Shown here: positions 7,026 to 14,180 of the stretch, in pieces
How positions within the stretch are numbered: position 1 is the first letter of the stretch
Layout of the letters: each line of letters begins with the position of its first letter
Virus record (IMG/VR): IMGVR_UViG_3300032229_000335
Span: 1 to 27,469 of that record
Length of the DNA: 27,469 nt
Reading direction: 5' to 3' (one strand)
Source of the DNA: a virus
The notes under the pieces: generated by a model
Databases searched by the model: none
Told to the model about the DNA's origin: nothing
Seen by the model: only the letters and a program-made list of their open reading frames with translations
Position numbers and translations under genes: made by a program

Positions 7026-7232
7026 GTCAGCCGCGAGGACGCATTCGAGTTCGAGGATCCGCCCAATCGCCTGACGGAGCAATTGATCCTGAATCGCGTC
7101 GCGCATGGTGAGCCGCTCGGCGGCTGCCAATAGCTCGGCGTGCGACATGGCCCTGAGTTCGCGGCGATCGGCCTCCAGGGCGAATGCACGCTCAGGGGAG
7201 GGGCTGTAGATCATCCAGGGGGCTAGGCCCAT
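6954..7232 (-). CDS. Small hypothetical protein antisense to the sigma-gene 3' end
   Basis: About 92 residues from ATG 7232; the frame is open further (to 7508) but the upstream part looks non-coding. The sequence is plausible protein: an amphipathic helical run RRELRAMSHAELLAAAERLT, then IQDQLLRQAIGRILELECVL, and a basic, tryptophan-rich C-terminus (RRLPWFRRLSWWRNRS). It probably folds as a helical hairpin or short coiled coil. The last 72 bases overlap the sigma factor tail in antiparallel orientation. No good ribosome binding site is seen. Family unknown. It is the only leftward gene between the early rightward operon and KilA-N. Confidence 0.5.
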   Translation of the reverse strand: MGLAPWMIYSPSPERAFALEADRRELRAMSHAELLAAAERLTMRDAIQDQLLRQAIGRILELECVLAADLQQRQLGRRLPWFRRLSWWRNRS

Positions 7233-7369
7233 GGCGCAGGTGGGGAGGGGTGAGGCAGTCTGAGCAATTCCTAGGATCAGCCGGCTGGGTCGGTCCCACC
7301 CGTAAGGGCGGACGCGGTGGTGGTGTTGTACGGCGCCACCTGAAACCGTATCGGAGGCCCAGTCCCCTA

Positions 7370-7399
7370 TTGACATGCGGCAGGGTGCTGTGCTCTGCT
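7370..7399 (+). promoter_or_regulatory. Possible promoter for the KilA-N gene
   Basis: A perfect -35 hexamer TTGACA lies at 7370-7375. With an 18-base spacer there is only a weak extended -10-like TGCTCTGCT (7391-7399). It lies about 50 bases upstream of the KilA-N start, in the 213-base gap after the leftward small gene. The -35 is convincing, the -10 is not; an activator or alternative sigma would be needed. Confidence 0.3.
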
Positions 7400-7445
7400 G
7401 CAAAGGTCTGGCAGCGATGCCCGGCGTTCGTACATGGATTAAATC

Positions 7446-8204
7446 ATGCGCAAAACCTTTCAGGGTGTCTGCAGTGGCTGCGGCATCACCTATATCAGCG
7501 GCTCGCAATCCAGCACGTGGTGCTCTCAGCGGTGCTCAAAGCGGGCGTATTGGCATCGTCGTCGGGCGCGGGAGCTGCGGCCGATGCAACTCCAACTGAT
7601 GCCAGCAGCCAGCAACGGCTTGGAGGTGCGGGCCTGGCAGGGCACACCGATCCAGCGGCGGGCGGCTGATGGCTACGTGAACGCCACGGCGATGGCCAAG
7701 GCAAACGGTAAGCACCTGCCTCACTACATGGCCAACGGGCGGACCGTTGAGTACCTGACAGCGCTTTCGGGGTCAGTCGGAATTCCGACGGACCAACTGG
7801 CAACATCCATCACCACCGGCACCAACGACCAACGCGGCACCTGGATCCATCCCCGCCTTGCCGTTGACCTCGCCCGCTGGATCAGCCCGGCCTTTGCCGT
7901 GTGGATGGATGGCTGGTTCCTGGAAGCAACCCAACGGCCAACACCGGTAGCGCTTCAGCCGGCAGTTGTGGATCCACTGAAATACGCAGAGACGTTGCTG
8001 TTCACAGTGAACCTCTATGAGAACAACCATTGCACCGCCGAAAGTCTACGCCATGAGATTATTTATCAGGCGCAAACAATTGGCGATTACTACACCAAGC
8101 GGTTAAGCGGTGCTCTCCCGCCGATGCCAGTGGTGTCATTGCGTGGCGCCGCTGACCAGATTGAACGGATCAGCGGCCGCCGCCGCCGGCAGGGGGTTTG
8201 CTGA
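7446..8204 (+). CDS. KilA-N domain protein with N-terminal zinc finger
   Basis: 252 residues. The N-terminus carries C9-x2-C12-x13-C26-x3-C30, a small zinc ribbon, followed by a basic stretch (HRRRARELR). Residues about 63-160 match the KilA-N DNA-binding domain of phages and large DNA viruses: GTPIQRRAADGYVNATAMAK, NGKHLPHYMANG, EYLTAL, GTWIHPRLAVDLARWISPAF, VWMDGWFLE. The C-terminal 90 residues have no recognised domain but include a helical segment (AESLRHEIIYQAQTIGDYY). KilA-N proteins are usually antirepressor-like or toxic regulators in temperate phages. It is the last rightward gene, separated from the late operon by hairpins. GGATTAAATC precedes the ATG, a weak ribosome site. Exact role unknown. 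Confidence 0.85.
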   Translation: MRKTFQGVCSGCGITYISGSQSSTWCSQRCSKRAYWHRRRARELRPMQLQLMPAASNGLEVRAWQGTPIQRRAADGYVNATAMAKANGKHLPHYMANGRTVEYLTALSGSVGIPTDQLATSITTGTNDQRGTWIHPRLAVDLARWISPAFAVWMDGWFLEATQRPTPVALQPAVVDPLKYAETLLFTVNLYENNHCTAESLRHEIIYQAQTIGDYYTKRLSGALPPMPVVSLRGAADQIERISGRRRRQGVC

Positions 8205-8211
8205 GCAATAG

Positions 8212-8246
8212 AAAGGCCCCGGCCACCTGTTGAGGTGATCGGGGCC
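8212..8246 (-). terminator. Hairpin with U-tract toward the minus strand (third of three)
   Basis: GGCCCCG (8215-8221) pairs with CGGGGCC (8240-8246); inside, ACCT (8225-8228) pairs with AGGT (8233-8236), giving a long GC-rich stem with one mismatch. On the minus strand it is followed by TTTCTATT. No T-run follows on the plus strand, so it serves mainly the leftward late operon. Confidence 0.55.
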
Positions 8247-8286
8247 GGAGCGCCACTCGTTGGCAGGCTAGGGAGCTGTTCACAGC

Positions 8287-8318
8287 AAAAGGCCCCAGCC
8301 GTTGACGCGACTGAGGCC
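8287..8318 (-). terminator. Rho-independent terminator candidate (second of three)
   Basis: On the minus strand GGCCTCAG (8318-8311) pairs with CTGGGGCC (8298-8291), with one wobble, followed by TTTT (8290-8287). It lies downstream of the last late gene. Confidence 0.6.
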
Positions 8319-8331
8319 CAGGGGGTCAAAC

Positions 8332-8359
8332 AAAAAAACAACAGGCGGTGCTCACCTGT
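8332..8359 (-). terminator. Rho-independent terminator candidate (first of three)
   Basis: On the minus strand ACAGG (8359-8355) pairs with CCTGT (8345-8341) and is followed within a few bases by seven Ts (8338-8332). It lies 21 bases after the stop of the transpeptidase-like gene. The stem is short but the U-tract is the best of the three. Confidence 0.6.
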
Positions 8360-8380
8360 GAGATCAATCTAGCAGACCCA

Positions 8381-9049
8381 TCACGGCTTCGGGCACGACC
8401 CCAGCTTCCAATCGACGTACAGACCCCTCGGATCCGTCGCCCGCAGCCACGTCATCAGCCTGCGATAGTCGCCCTCACCCGATAGGCCGATGCAGCCGGC
8501 GGTGCCGGGGCTGCCGGCTCGGGCGTTGGAATCGATGTGGACCTCGATATTCCCCCGCTCCGTCCGGCCGGGGCCGACGAACGCCAGAGGGATTGACACC
8601 GGACCCAGGCCAGGCCCCCAGCTGCCCGAGTAGTCATCCCGCACCCCCGTCGCCCATGCCGCATCCCCGACGCGCCAAAGCCCCTCTGGCAACGGCTCCA
8701 GGCTGCCGGCTTTGCTCGCACTTGCGAGCCTGAACGCCTGCCGCCCAGGGGCGCCGCTGACCACCTCCAGGTGGTCGATCTCGACACCGCCGCGCCAGTA
8801 CCCCAGCCACAGCACCCGCAGCCCATCGGCGGTCGTGCGGCTCGTGGCGGTGAGCCGTAGCCAGCTACCGGGGTCCGCTTGTTTGCCGGCCTGGCTCCAG
8901 GTCTCAAACCACGGCCGATCACGCCTCATCGCCACCTCATATCCCTTCAGCCTGATGTCAGCCTCCAGCAGGGGGATTGCTGCCCGTTGGTGCGGCAGAT
9001 CCCGCCAGTAGCGAAACAGCTGCTCCAGCGTGATCGGTGCGTTGTTCAT
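8381..9049 (-). CDS. L,D-transpeptidase (YkuD)-like murein protein, probable lysis enzyme
   Basis: 222 residues. The C-terminal half has VHIDSNARAGSPGTAGCIGL with His171 and Cys186 spaced as in the H...(S/T)-x-G-C-I catalytic signature of YkuD-fold L,D-transpeptidases. The N-terminus (ITLEQLFRYWRDLPHQRAAI) resembles the short helical module often found at the start of cyanobacterial and cyanophage lysis proteins. No signal peptide or membrane segment is seen, so export would need a holin. It is the last gene of the late operon, directly after two small membrane proteins, the classic endolysin place. Fold and active-site call rest on the motif. Whether it cuts or re-links murein cannot be told from sequence; the hydrolase role is inferred from location. 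Starts 2 bases after the preceding stop. Confidence 0.7.
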   Translation of the reverse strand: MNNAPITLEQLFRYWRDLPHQRAAIPLLEADIRLKGYEVAMRRDRPWFETWSQAGKQADPGSWLRLTATSRTTADGLRVLWLGYWRGGVEIDHLEVVSGAPGRQAFRLASASKAGSLEPLPEGLWRVGDAAWATGVRDDYSGSWGPGLGPVSIPLAFVGPGRTERGNIEVHIDSNARAGSPGTAGCIGLSGEGDYRRLMTWLRATDPRGLYVDWKLGSCPKP

Positions 9050-9051
9050 GC

Positions 9052-9261
9052 TCAGGGGGAGGGTTTGCGGTGGTCCTGGGCCAGTAGTCCGGCAAGGAAT
9101 GAGAGGGCATTGGTGCCAAATGTGGTCAGCGCCGCCAGTGCTGCAGCCTGGTGGCCGTCATGGCGAACCACCTCAACAACCACCACGGACGACAGCACAA
9201 TCAGCAGGGCCGTGATGAGTCTGAGGATCGCCCCGACGACACGACTAGACCAACTGTTCAC
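9052..9261 (-). CDS. Small membrane protein, holin candidate
   Basis: 69 residues starting at GTG in a GTGA overlap with the preceding gene. Residues about 9-29 (GAILRLITALLIVLSSVVVV) form a clear transmembrane helix; a second, weaker hydrophobic stretch (about 38-60, AAALAALTTFGTNALSFLAG) could be another. The C-terminus is charged (AQDHRKPSP). Size, two hydrophobic segments and position next to the lysis enzyme suggest a holin, but no named holin family is recognised. Confidence 0.6.
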   Translation of the reverse strand: MNSWSSRVVGAILRLITALLIVLSSVVVVEVVRHDGHQAAALAALTTFGTNALSFLAGLLAQDHRKPSP

Positions 9262-9545
9262 CGGTCACCCTCCAGCACGCTGACGCGGGCCTCGACACCG
9301 CTGATGCGATCGATCACGCCGCGCTCTACCTCAGTGATCCGCTCGAACAATTGCCGGTTTGCCAAGCTCGATTCCTTGCGGTCCTCACGCATCTCCTGAC
9401 GGATCAGGACCAGCTCAGCGGTTATGGATTGCAATCCCGTCGTGAGGCGAGCTGACACCACCTCATTTGATCCGGTACGGCGTCCCCAGCCCAGGAATAA
9501 GCCCAGGCCGGAGGCGATCAGTACAGCGGCAATCTCAGTCGGCAT
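9258..9545 (-). CDS. Membrane-anchored coiled-coil protein, possible lysis accessory
   Basis: 95 residues. It begins with a hydrophobic segment (IAAVLIASGLGLFLGW, about residues 5-20) and continues as a charged helical rod (LVLIRQEMREDRKESSLANR, then ERITEVERGVIDRISGVEAR) with heptad spacing. The layout recalls hemolysin XhlA-like or spanin-like accessory proteins found beside holins, though the order (membrane segment first) fits an i-spanin better than XhlA. It lies 4 bases downstream of the preceding virion-protein stop and overlaps the holin candidate. Function inferred from context only. Confidence 0.6.
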   Translation of the reverse strand: MPTEIAAVLIASGLGLFLGWGRRTGSNEVVSARLTTGLQSITAELVLIRQEMREDRKESSLANRQLFERITEVERGVIDRISGVEARVSVLEGDR

Positions 9546-9549
9546 GGCA

Positions 9550-9987
9550 TCACAGCAGCGTGAGTTTCAGGATCCCCAGGCTCTGGTCCAGGTCGGTCGT
9601 ATAGGTCTGACCGGAAGCAACCGTGATGCTGCTTCCATGGTCGTAGTAACAGATCAGGTTCTTACTGGCGGCCGTATCATTGACCAGATAGCCATAACGA
9701 AACGGCCCGAATCCTGATCCGCTGCCGGTCCATATGGGCGGGTCGCCCAGGATCAGCGTCAACACACCCGCGCTTTCGGTCAGACTGACAATGGAGGACG
9801 TACCACCGCCAGCGGTATACCCACCGCCGGTTGCCAGCTCGCCGGTTACATCAGCCGCCAGGGCAGAGGTCTGAGAAGGTGCAGTATTCGTCAGCCGCCA
9901 CTTGAGGGTATCGGCCGATAAGTCGTGTTTCCTCTGGGCCAGTGCCAGGAGAAACGGGCGGAACACAAGCGGGGTGACAGTTGCCAT
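9550..9987 (-). CDS. Conserved phage virion-associated protein
   Basis: 145 residues. The pattern FLLALAQRKHDLSADTLKWR, LTNTAPS, ADVTGELATGGGYTAGG, GPFRYGYLVNDTA, YYDHGSSITVASGQTYT matches a small beta-rich protein seen in many siphophages, often with late structural genes. I recognise the family by this pattern but know no firm function; a tail tip or adhesin accessory is likely from its place right after the J-like gene (3-base gap). No signal or membrane segments. Confidence 0.6.
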   Translation of the reverse strand: MATVTPLVFRPFLLALAQRKHDLSADTLKWRLTNTAPSQTSALAADVTGELATGGGYTAGGGTSSIVSLTESAGVLTLILGDPPIWTGSGSGFGPFRYGYLVNDTAASKNLICYYDHGSSITVASGQTYTTDLDQSLGILKLTLL

Positions 9988-9990
9988 GCC

Positions 9991-12153
9991 TCAGGTTACG
10001 GAGGAATTCAGGGCCTGAGCCGCCACCGTGACCTGTGCAGTGCCCACCCTGCTAGACCGCTGACTGCTGTAGGTGGACTCCGCTGCCACCACCGACACGC
10101 CGACCCCGGCAGTGCCCACCCGGCTGGATTTCACCAGCGAGTAGGACGACTCCAGCTGCTGCGGTGTCACCCGGACCTGAGCAGTGCCCACCCGTGTCGA
10201 GCGGTTGACCGTGGTAGTCAGCCTGGTCCCGCCCAGCGGCAGGTAGCGCTCCACATAGTCGTATTTCGCCGGGTTGTATTGCAACGCCGTAATAGGATAT
10301 TCATCGCCGTTCTGCTCGCCAACCGTTAGCACCCGCCACAGACTGAACGCATCCGAATAGATATAACAACCGGCCACCAACGGCACAGCCGGCAGAGCGC
10401 TTGCGAGCGTGAGGGTGGACCCCGAGGCGCCGACCACCGCACGGGAGGCCACGGTGCCATCAGCGAGGGCCACCATTGCTACCGGTGAGGTCGTCGCCGG
10501 CAGTGATCCGACAGGCGTATCCAGGACCACGGTGGTGGTGGTGCCGCCCACGATCCGCCCCCCACGGCGTGCTCCAGAGCTGTGCAGCTGATCCTCCGTT
10601 GCGATGATCATCCCCGGCCGCACCGCTACGCCAGCCGACGCCAGGGCCTTGAATGTCACAACGTCGGTCTCGCTGTTCTCCGTCGCCAGCAGCATGAACC
10701 CAACTCGCCGGGCCTGACTCTGAGAGCAACAGCCAAACCCCTCGACGCTGGCAACGATCGCGCCATAGCGGGCGATGCCCTCCCGGTCCTCAATCACCTC
10801 ATAGGCCACATCCTGCTGATCACGATCAAACCAGCTGACGACCGCAACGGTGTGGCGCTGCGTTCGGCTTGAATTGGAATAGGTGAACCCTTCCGCGCCA
10901 ATGTTCGATTGATTGAACACATGCGCCGCGTCTGCTGGCCGGTCCTGGCCGAGGCTCACCCCGCCCGACTGCCAGAACGGCATCGCCCGGAACACTGAAG
11001 CCAGGTCGTTGATTGCTTTATACGCTTCGGTGCTTGATTGCAACGCGACGTGACAGCTAAACCGGGGCTCTGTGGCGCTGCCCACCCCGGTTGGTACCCG
11101 GCCATTGGCGTAGACCGATGCCGCGTAAAACGCCCAGCGGTCCAGGTCGCTGCCGTTGACGTGATCACCGGTCCCGTACCTGGCGGTCGTCAACAGGTCC
11201 CACAGCTGCCAGACCGGATCGGTCGTCCATCGCGGGGTCGAGAACGTCCCATCCCAGACGCCGGCAAACGTCAGCGAGCCATCTGCCGCGCTCACCGTGG
11301 CGTTGCTCGGAACCGCCACCTTCATGGCCCGGATCCGATACGACCGCGCCGGAACCGTGGTGAACGTGCTGGCCGGGGCCTGCAGGAACACCAACGCCGA
11401 GTGCGGATAGCTCAGTTTCGCGTAGGTCAGCTCCGTGTAGCTGGACCAGCTGAACTCGTCGTAATGCCGATCACCGCTGGGGTCCTTCTCGCTGGAGGGT
11501 CGATCGATCGTCTCCCGGACTACCCGCACCCCCACGGGGAACGTCCCAGATAGCGGCACCGTGAGCGTTCGCTGGAAGGGGTCAGCTGAGCGGCCATAGA
11601 CGCTATCACGCGCCGCCATAAAATAAGCGCCGCCGTTATAGCTGAGATGCACTTGCCAGTTTACCTCATCCTTGCGCGTGTCGCCATTCTCTAGGTACTT
11701 CTCCAGCCTGGGGAATGACACCGTAACCCGTACCGCGTCAGTGTCTGGATCGGTGATCGTGCGGCTGACTGGCGTGGCATTGGCGACCGTGACGCCGACT
11801 GACACTTCAGTCTGCACCGCCTCAAAGCCCGGCACATAGGTTTGATCTGCGGTGCCATAGCGCACGGCAACCGTTAGATCTTGGAAGTTGTAATCATCTG
11901 CTGATGGCGCTTCAGGGTTAGCCGATGCTTTAAGGATTGGCGTGCCATCAAGGAAAATATCCTTGAGCATTGCCACGTTATATGCTGCGCTGCCACGGAT
12001 ATAGGCACGGGCGGACGGAAAGCCTTCAACCTCCCCTTCACTGATTAGGTCAATCAGCTGGATGTATTGCGTTGAATTGAGCGAATCCTTCGCAGTCTTC
12101 GGCGTGGTGGTGCCCGTCGCCGCTTGTTGCCCGCCAGAGCCTGAGATGATCAT
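9991..12153 (-). CDS. J: Tail tip / host-specificity protein (lambda J-like)
   Basis: 720 residues, shorter than lambda J (about 1,130). The N-terminal half has the conserved J/TipJ region (DSLNSTQYIQLIDLISEGEV, EGFP, IFLDGTPILK, VRYGTADQTYVPGF, WQVHLSYNGG) and the middle has PVWQLWDLLTTARYG and SVFRAMPFWQSGGVSLGQDR, typical of the hub domains. It forms the central tail tip that contacts the receptor. The C-terminus lacks the long fibre extension of lambda and instead has three 24-residue repeats (see 9994-10206). The start overlaps the I-like stop by ATGA. Order I-J is the same as in lambda. Confidence 0.9.
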   Translation of the reverse strand: MIISGSGGQQAATGTTTPKTAKDSLNSTQYIQLIDLISEGEVEGFPSARAYIRGSAAYNVAMLKDIFLDGTPILKASANPEAPSADDYNFQDLTVAVRYGTADQTYVPGFEAVQTEVSVGVTVANATPVSRTITDPDTDAVRVTVSFPRLEKYLENGDTRKDEVNWQVHLSYNGGAYFMAARDSVYGRSADPFQRTLTVPLSGTFPVGVRVVRETIDRPSSEKDPSGDRHYDEFSWSSYTELTYAKLSYPHSALVFLQAPASTFTTVPARSYRIRAMKVAVPSNATVSAADGSLTFAGVWDGTFSTPRWTTDPVWQLWDLLTTARYGTGDHVNGSDLDRWAFYAASVYANGRVPTGVGSATEPRFSCHVALQSSTEAYKAINDLASVFRAMPFWQSGGVSLGQDRPADAAHVFNQSNIGAEGFTYSNSSRTQRHTVAVVSWFDRDQQDVAYEVIEDREGIARYGAIVASVEGFGCCSQSQARRVGFMLLATENSETDVVTFKALASAGVAVRPGMIIATEDQLHSSGARRGGRIVGGTTTTVVLDTPVGSLPATTSPVAMVALADGTVASRAVVGASGSTLTLASALPAVPLVAGCYIYSDAFSLWRVLTVGEQNGDEYPITALQYNPAKYDYVERYLPLGGTRLTTTVNRSTRVGTAQVRVTPQQLESSYSLVKSSRVGTAGVGVSVVAAESTYSSQRSSRVGTAQVTVAAQALNSSVT
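9994..10206 (-). repeat. Three 72-bp (24-residue) tandem repeats at the C-terminus of J
   Basis: The block GCAGTGCCCACC recurs at 10037, 10109 and 10181 on the plus strand, exactly 72 bases apart. The repeats encode STRVGTAQVRVTPQQLESSY, SSRVGTAGVGVSVVAAESTY and SSRVGTAQVTVAAQALNSS. Periodic S-x-R-V-G-T-A-x-V suggests a repeated beta element at the receptor-facing tip. Confidence 0.85.
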
Positions 12154-12704
12154 GCGACGCTCAACCCAGCCGAGATCACCACACTGCCAACAATTGGCTC
12201 GCCATAGCAGGCCGGCACCGGCACCCCCTGGCGGCTGGTATTCGTCACCCCGCTGAAGACATAGGACGCACCCACCTTTGGGTTGCCCTTGATCCCCTCA
12301 TCAATCCGTGGCGTGGGGGTGAGCAGCTGGGCCACGCCGCCCAACACGAGAGAGGTGCCGATCCCCATCAGTGGCGAGGCCAGCGCCAGGCCAAACAGCT
12401 GCAAACCGGGCACAAACGACAGGCCGATCAGCGCAACGCCGGCAATGATCCGCCCAGTTGCCCCCGCACCCGACACCACCGGCGTAATGGTGATCGTCCC
12501 CACCACAGGGAACGGCAGCAGCTCCGCCTCCAGCAGTTCGCCATCACCCCGCACCTCATAGAATTGCCCCATCATGTGAGCCTCCAGATCAGGCCAATTC
12601 GCCAGCAGCCAACGCACCGCCTCAGCTGGCGATTGCACCATTGCCCGGAACTGCTGCCCCCCGCAATGGTCCGCCAATTGCCCGTAGAGCTTGATAGTCC
12701 GCAT
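12150..12704 (-). CDS. I: Tail assembly protein (lambda I-like)
   Basis: 184 residues. The N-terminus MRTIKLYGQLADHCGGQQFR, AEAVRWLLANWP is the signature start of the phage tail-assembly I family, and the C-terminus SYVFSGVTNTSRQGVPVPAC, YGEPIVGSVVISAGL is equally characteristic. The middle has a hydrophobic glycine-rich region (RIIAGVALIGLSFVPGLQLF). In lambda this protein is needed for tail-tip assembly but is absent from virions. The start overlaps the K-like gene by 83 bases; such K/I overlap is typical, and the family N-terminus supports ATG 12704. Confidence 0.9.
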   Translation of the reverse strand: MRTIKLYGQLADHCGGQQFRAMVQSPAEAVRWLLANWPDLEAHMMGQFYEVRGDGELLEAELLPFPVVGTITITPVVSGAGATGRIIAGVALIGLSFVPGLQLFGLALASPLMGIGTSLVLGGVAQLLTPTPRIDEGIKGNPKVGASYVFSGVTNTSRQGVPVPACYGEPIVGSVVISAGLSVA

Positions 12705-13407
12705 GGCGCAGTATTCGTCCCGTCTGCCGCTGCCACCATTCTGTATAGGGCTCCCGACCCGATAGCCGGCCCCGGATGTGGTGGAGGATCAGGCCGTCCT
12801 CTAGCAGCACAGCGCAATGGTTGAGCTGGCCGGCGGTGGAGCGCAGCGCCATCAGCAGCAAGTCGCCCGGCATGGCCTGGCCGGGGAGGGCCTCGACGAA
12901 TCCGGCCGAGGGCCAGTGCTGATCAAACGTCGGCGCCGCCTCGAATTGCCGAGGCGTGGCGGGCCTCGGGAAATCCGGCAGCCACAGCCCGTGGTCGCCG
13001 TACCAGTCACGAGCCAGCGTCCAGCAGTCGGCCACGCCCCATACCCACGGCCGACCGATCAGTGGCGGGCGGCCGCCCTCCGGCGACAGATGGCACACCT
13101 CACCGGAACGGGCCTGAATGATCAGCCACGGCAGGTTGGAGGCGTTGCAGGCGAGCCGATCGGCCAGCGATGGCGCTGCCGGGGTCGTCGTGTGGCTATG
13201 AATCACGGCGACAATGGTTCCGGCCCTGGACGCCCGCCGCCAGTCCGATGGGTTGATGATGAAGTCTGCCTCGGGATCGTCGGCGATGTTCCCGCAGGGC
13301 CAATACGTCTGCCGGCCGTTGGTTTCAATCACCAACCCGCAGCTCTCGTGAGGGTCCAGGGCCTCGGCGAATGCTGCCGCCACCGTGATCACATCCTGAT
13401 CGATCAT
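12622..13407 (-). CDS. K: Tail tip assembly protein K: JAMM peptidase plus NlpC/P60 domain
   Basis: 261 residues with two enzyme domains. N-terminal JAB/JAMM domain: Glu21 in HESCGLVI, then VIHSHTTTPAAPSLAD with His70, His72, Ser80 and Asp83 in the exact H-x-H-x7-S-x2-D spacing, so the metal site is complete. C-terminal NlpC/P60 domain: WVWGVADCWTLARDWYG with nucleophile Cys128, QLNHCAVLLEDG with His197, and HHIRGR as the third site. The pair is the standard lambda K layout; it processes tail tip proteins and may open murein during injection. Starts in an ATGA overlap with L. Confidence 0.92.
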   Translation of the reverse strand: MIDQDVITVAAAFAEALDPHESCGLVIETNGRQTYWPCGNIADDPEADFIINPSDWRRASRAGTIVAVIHSHTTTPAAPSLADRLACNASNLPWLIIQARSGEVCHLSPEGGRPPLIGRPWVWGVADCWTLARDWYGDHGLWLPDFPRPATPRQFEAAPTFDQHWPSAGFVEALPGQAMPGDLLLMALRSTAGQLNHCAVLLEDGLILHHIRGRLSGREPYTEWWQRQTGRILRHADYQALRAIGGPLRGAAVPGNGAIAS

Positions 13408-14180
13408 CCATTGGTCCCGAACGATGAACCGGCGCCAGGGAATGCGCCGAATGGAAGCTCGCTACCAGCGCCGAACCGGGCCTCGCAGCTGGTCAGGCGT
13501 TTCCCGCAAACATCTTGCGCAGCGCTCCCCACCGCGCCGTCTGCCTCGTTGAAATAGGCGGTGCCGGCATAGGGGCAATCAACGCCGGAATAGTCCCAGG
13601 CGCTGCCGGTCCAACGGCGGTAGCGCCATTGGCAGGTGCTGGCCAACACCTGCCGCTTTGGCACTCGCACACCGGCCAGGTCGAACGCTGACGCCAGCTC
13701 GAATTCCACCACGTCGGCGCTCTCGCCGCTCAGCCGATCGATGTAGTACACCTCCGCCGGAGCGCTGGCGGATGGATCAGCGGTGGCGTTGCCGCCCTCG
13801 AAATTCACCGCGTCCAGGAACCGCCGCAGGGTGCGGATGCGAATTAGCTTTGCGCCGGTGAGGTCGCCGCCTGAGGTGGCCCGTACCTCCAACATGGCTT
13901 GAGAGATCACGCCCCCGCCGTTGCCGATCCGCACCCGTGGCCGGGGCAGCGCACCCTTTCCCTCCCAGCTGAACCCTTCCGCTTCAATCGGCCAGGCGTA
14001 GTAGGGGGCACCTCCCCACACCACATGGCCCGAGATCGTGCGTTCATTCGCCCCAGCGTGAAACCGGTAGATTTGGCAGGCGCCATGCAGCTCCGCCGAG
14101 AGGTGAAGCTCGAATAGCTCCACGACCGCCGACGGGGCCAGCTGGGCCAGCTCGGCGATATAGGCGGGGGTCAGGGCCAT
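13404..14180 (-). CDS. L: Minor tail protein (lambda L-like)
   Basis: 258 residues. The family pattern includes VVELFELHLSAELHG, FHAGANE, PRVRIGN and VYYIDRL. The C-terminal domain carries Cys183, Cys202, Cys225 and Cys232 (STCQWRYRRW, VDCPYAG, AQDVCGKRLTSCEARFG). Lambda L homologues coordinate an iron-sulfur cluster with four C-terminal cysteines, so the ligand set is present here. The protein sits between M and the K/I/J tip proteins in the tail-tip assembly pathway. Coupled to its neighbours by TGATG at the start and ATGA at the end. Confidence 0.9.
   Translation of the reverse strand: MALTPAYIAELAQLAPSAVVELFELHLSAELHGACQIYRFHAGANERTISGHVVWGGAPYYAWPIEAEGFSWEGKGALPRPRVRIGNGGGVISQAMLEVRATSGGDLTGAKLIRIRTLRRFLDAVNFEGGNATADPSASAPAEVYYIDRLSGESADVVEFELASAFDLAGVRVPKRQVLASTCQWRYRRWTGSAWDYSGVDCPYAGTAYFNEADGAVGSAAQDVCGKRLTSCEARFGAGSELPFGAFPGAGSSFGTNG

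Noticed and set aside
7233-7508. N-terminal extension of the leftward small gene
   Set aside because: Composition changes to His/Arg/Pro-rich non-protein-like sequence and it would overlap the KilA-N start region.
8215-8246. Rightward terminator for the KilA-N gene
   Set aside because: The hairpin is followed by GGAGCG, not a T-run, on the plus strand; kept only as a minus-strand terminator.
12817-13557. Long rightward frame opposite the K-like gene
   Set aside because: Shadow of K and L; no recognisable domain, and the minus strand has intact JAMM and NlpC motifs.
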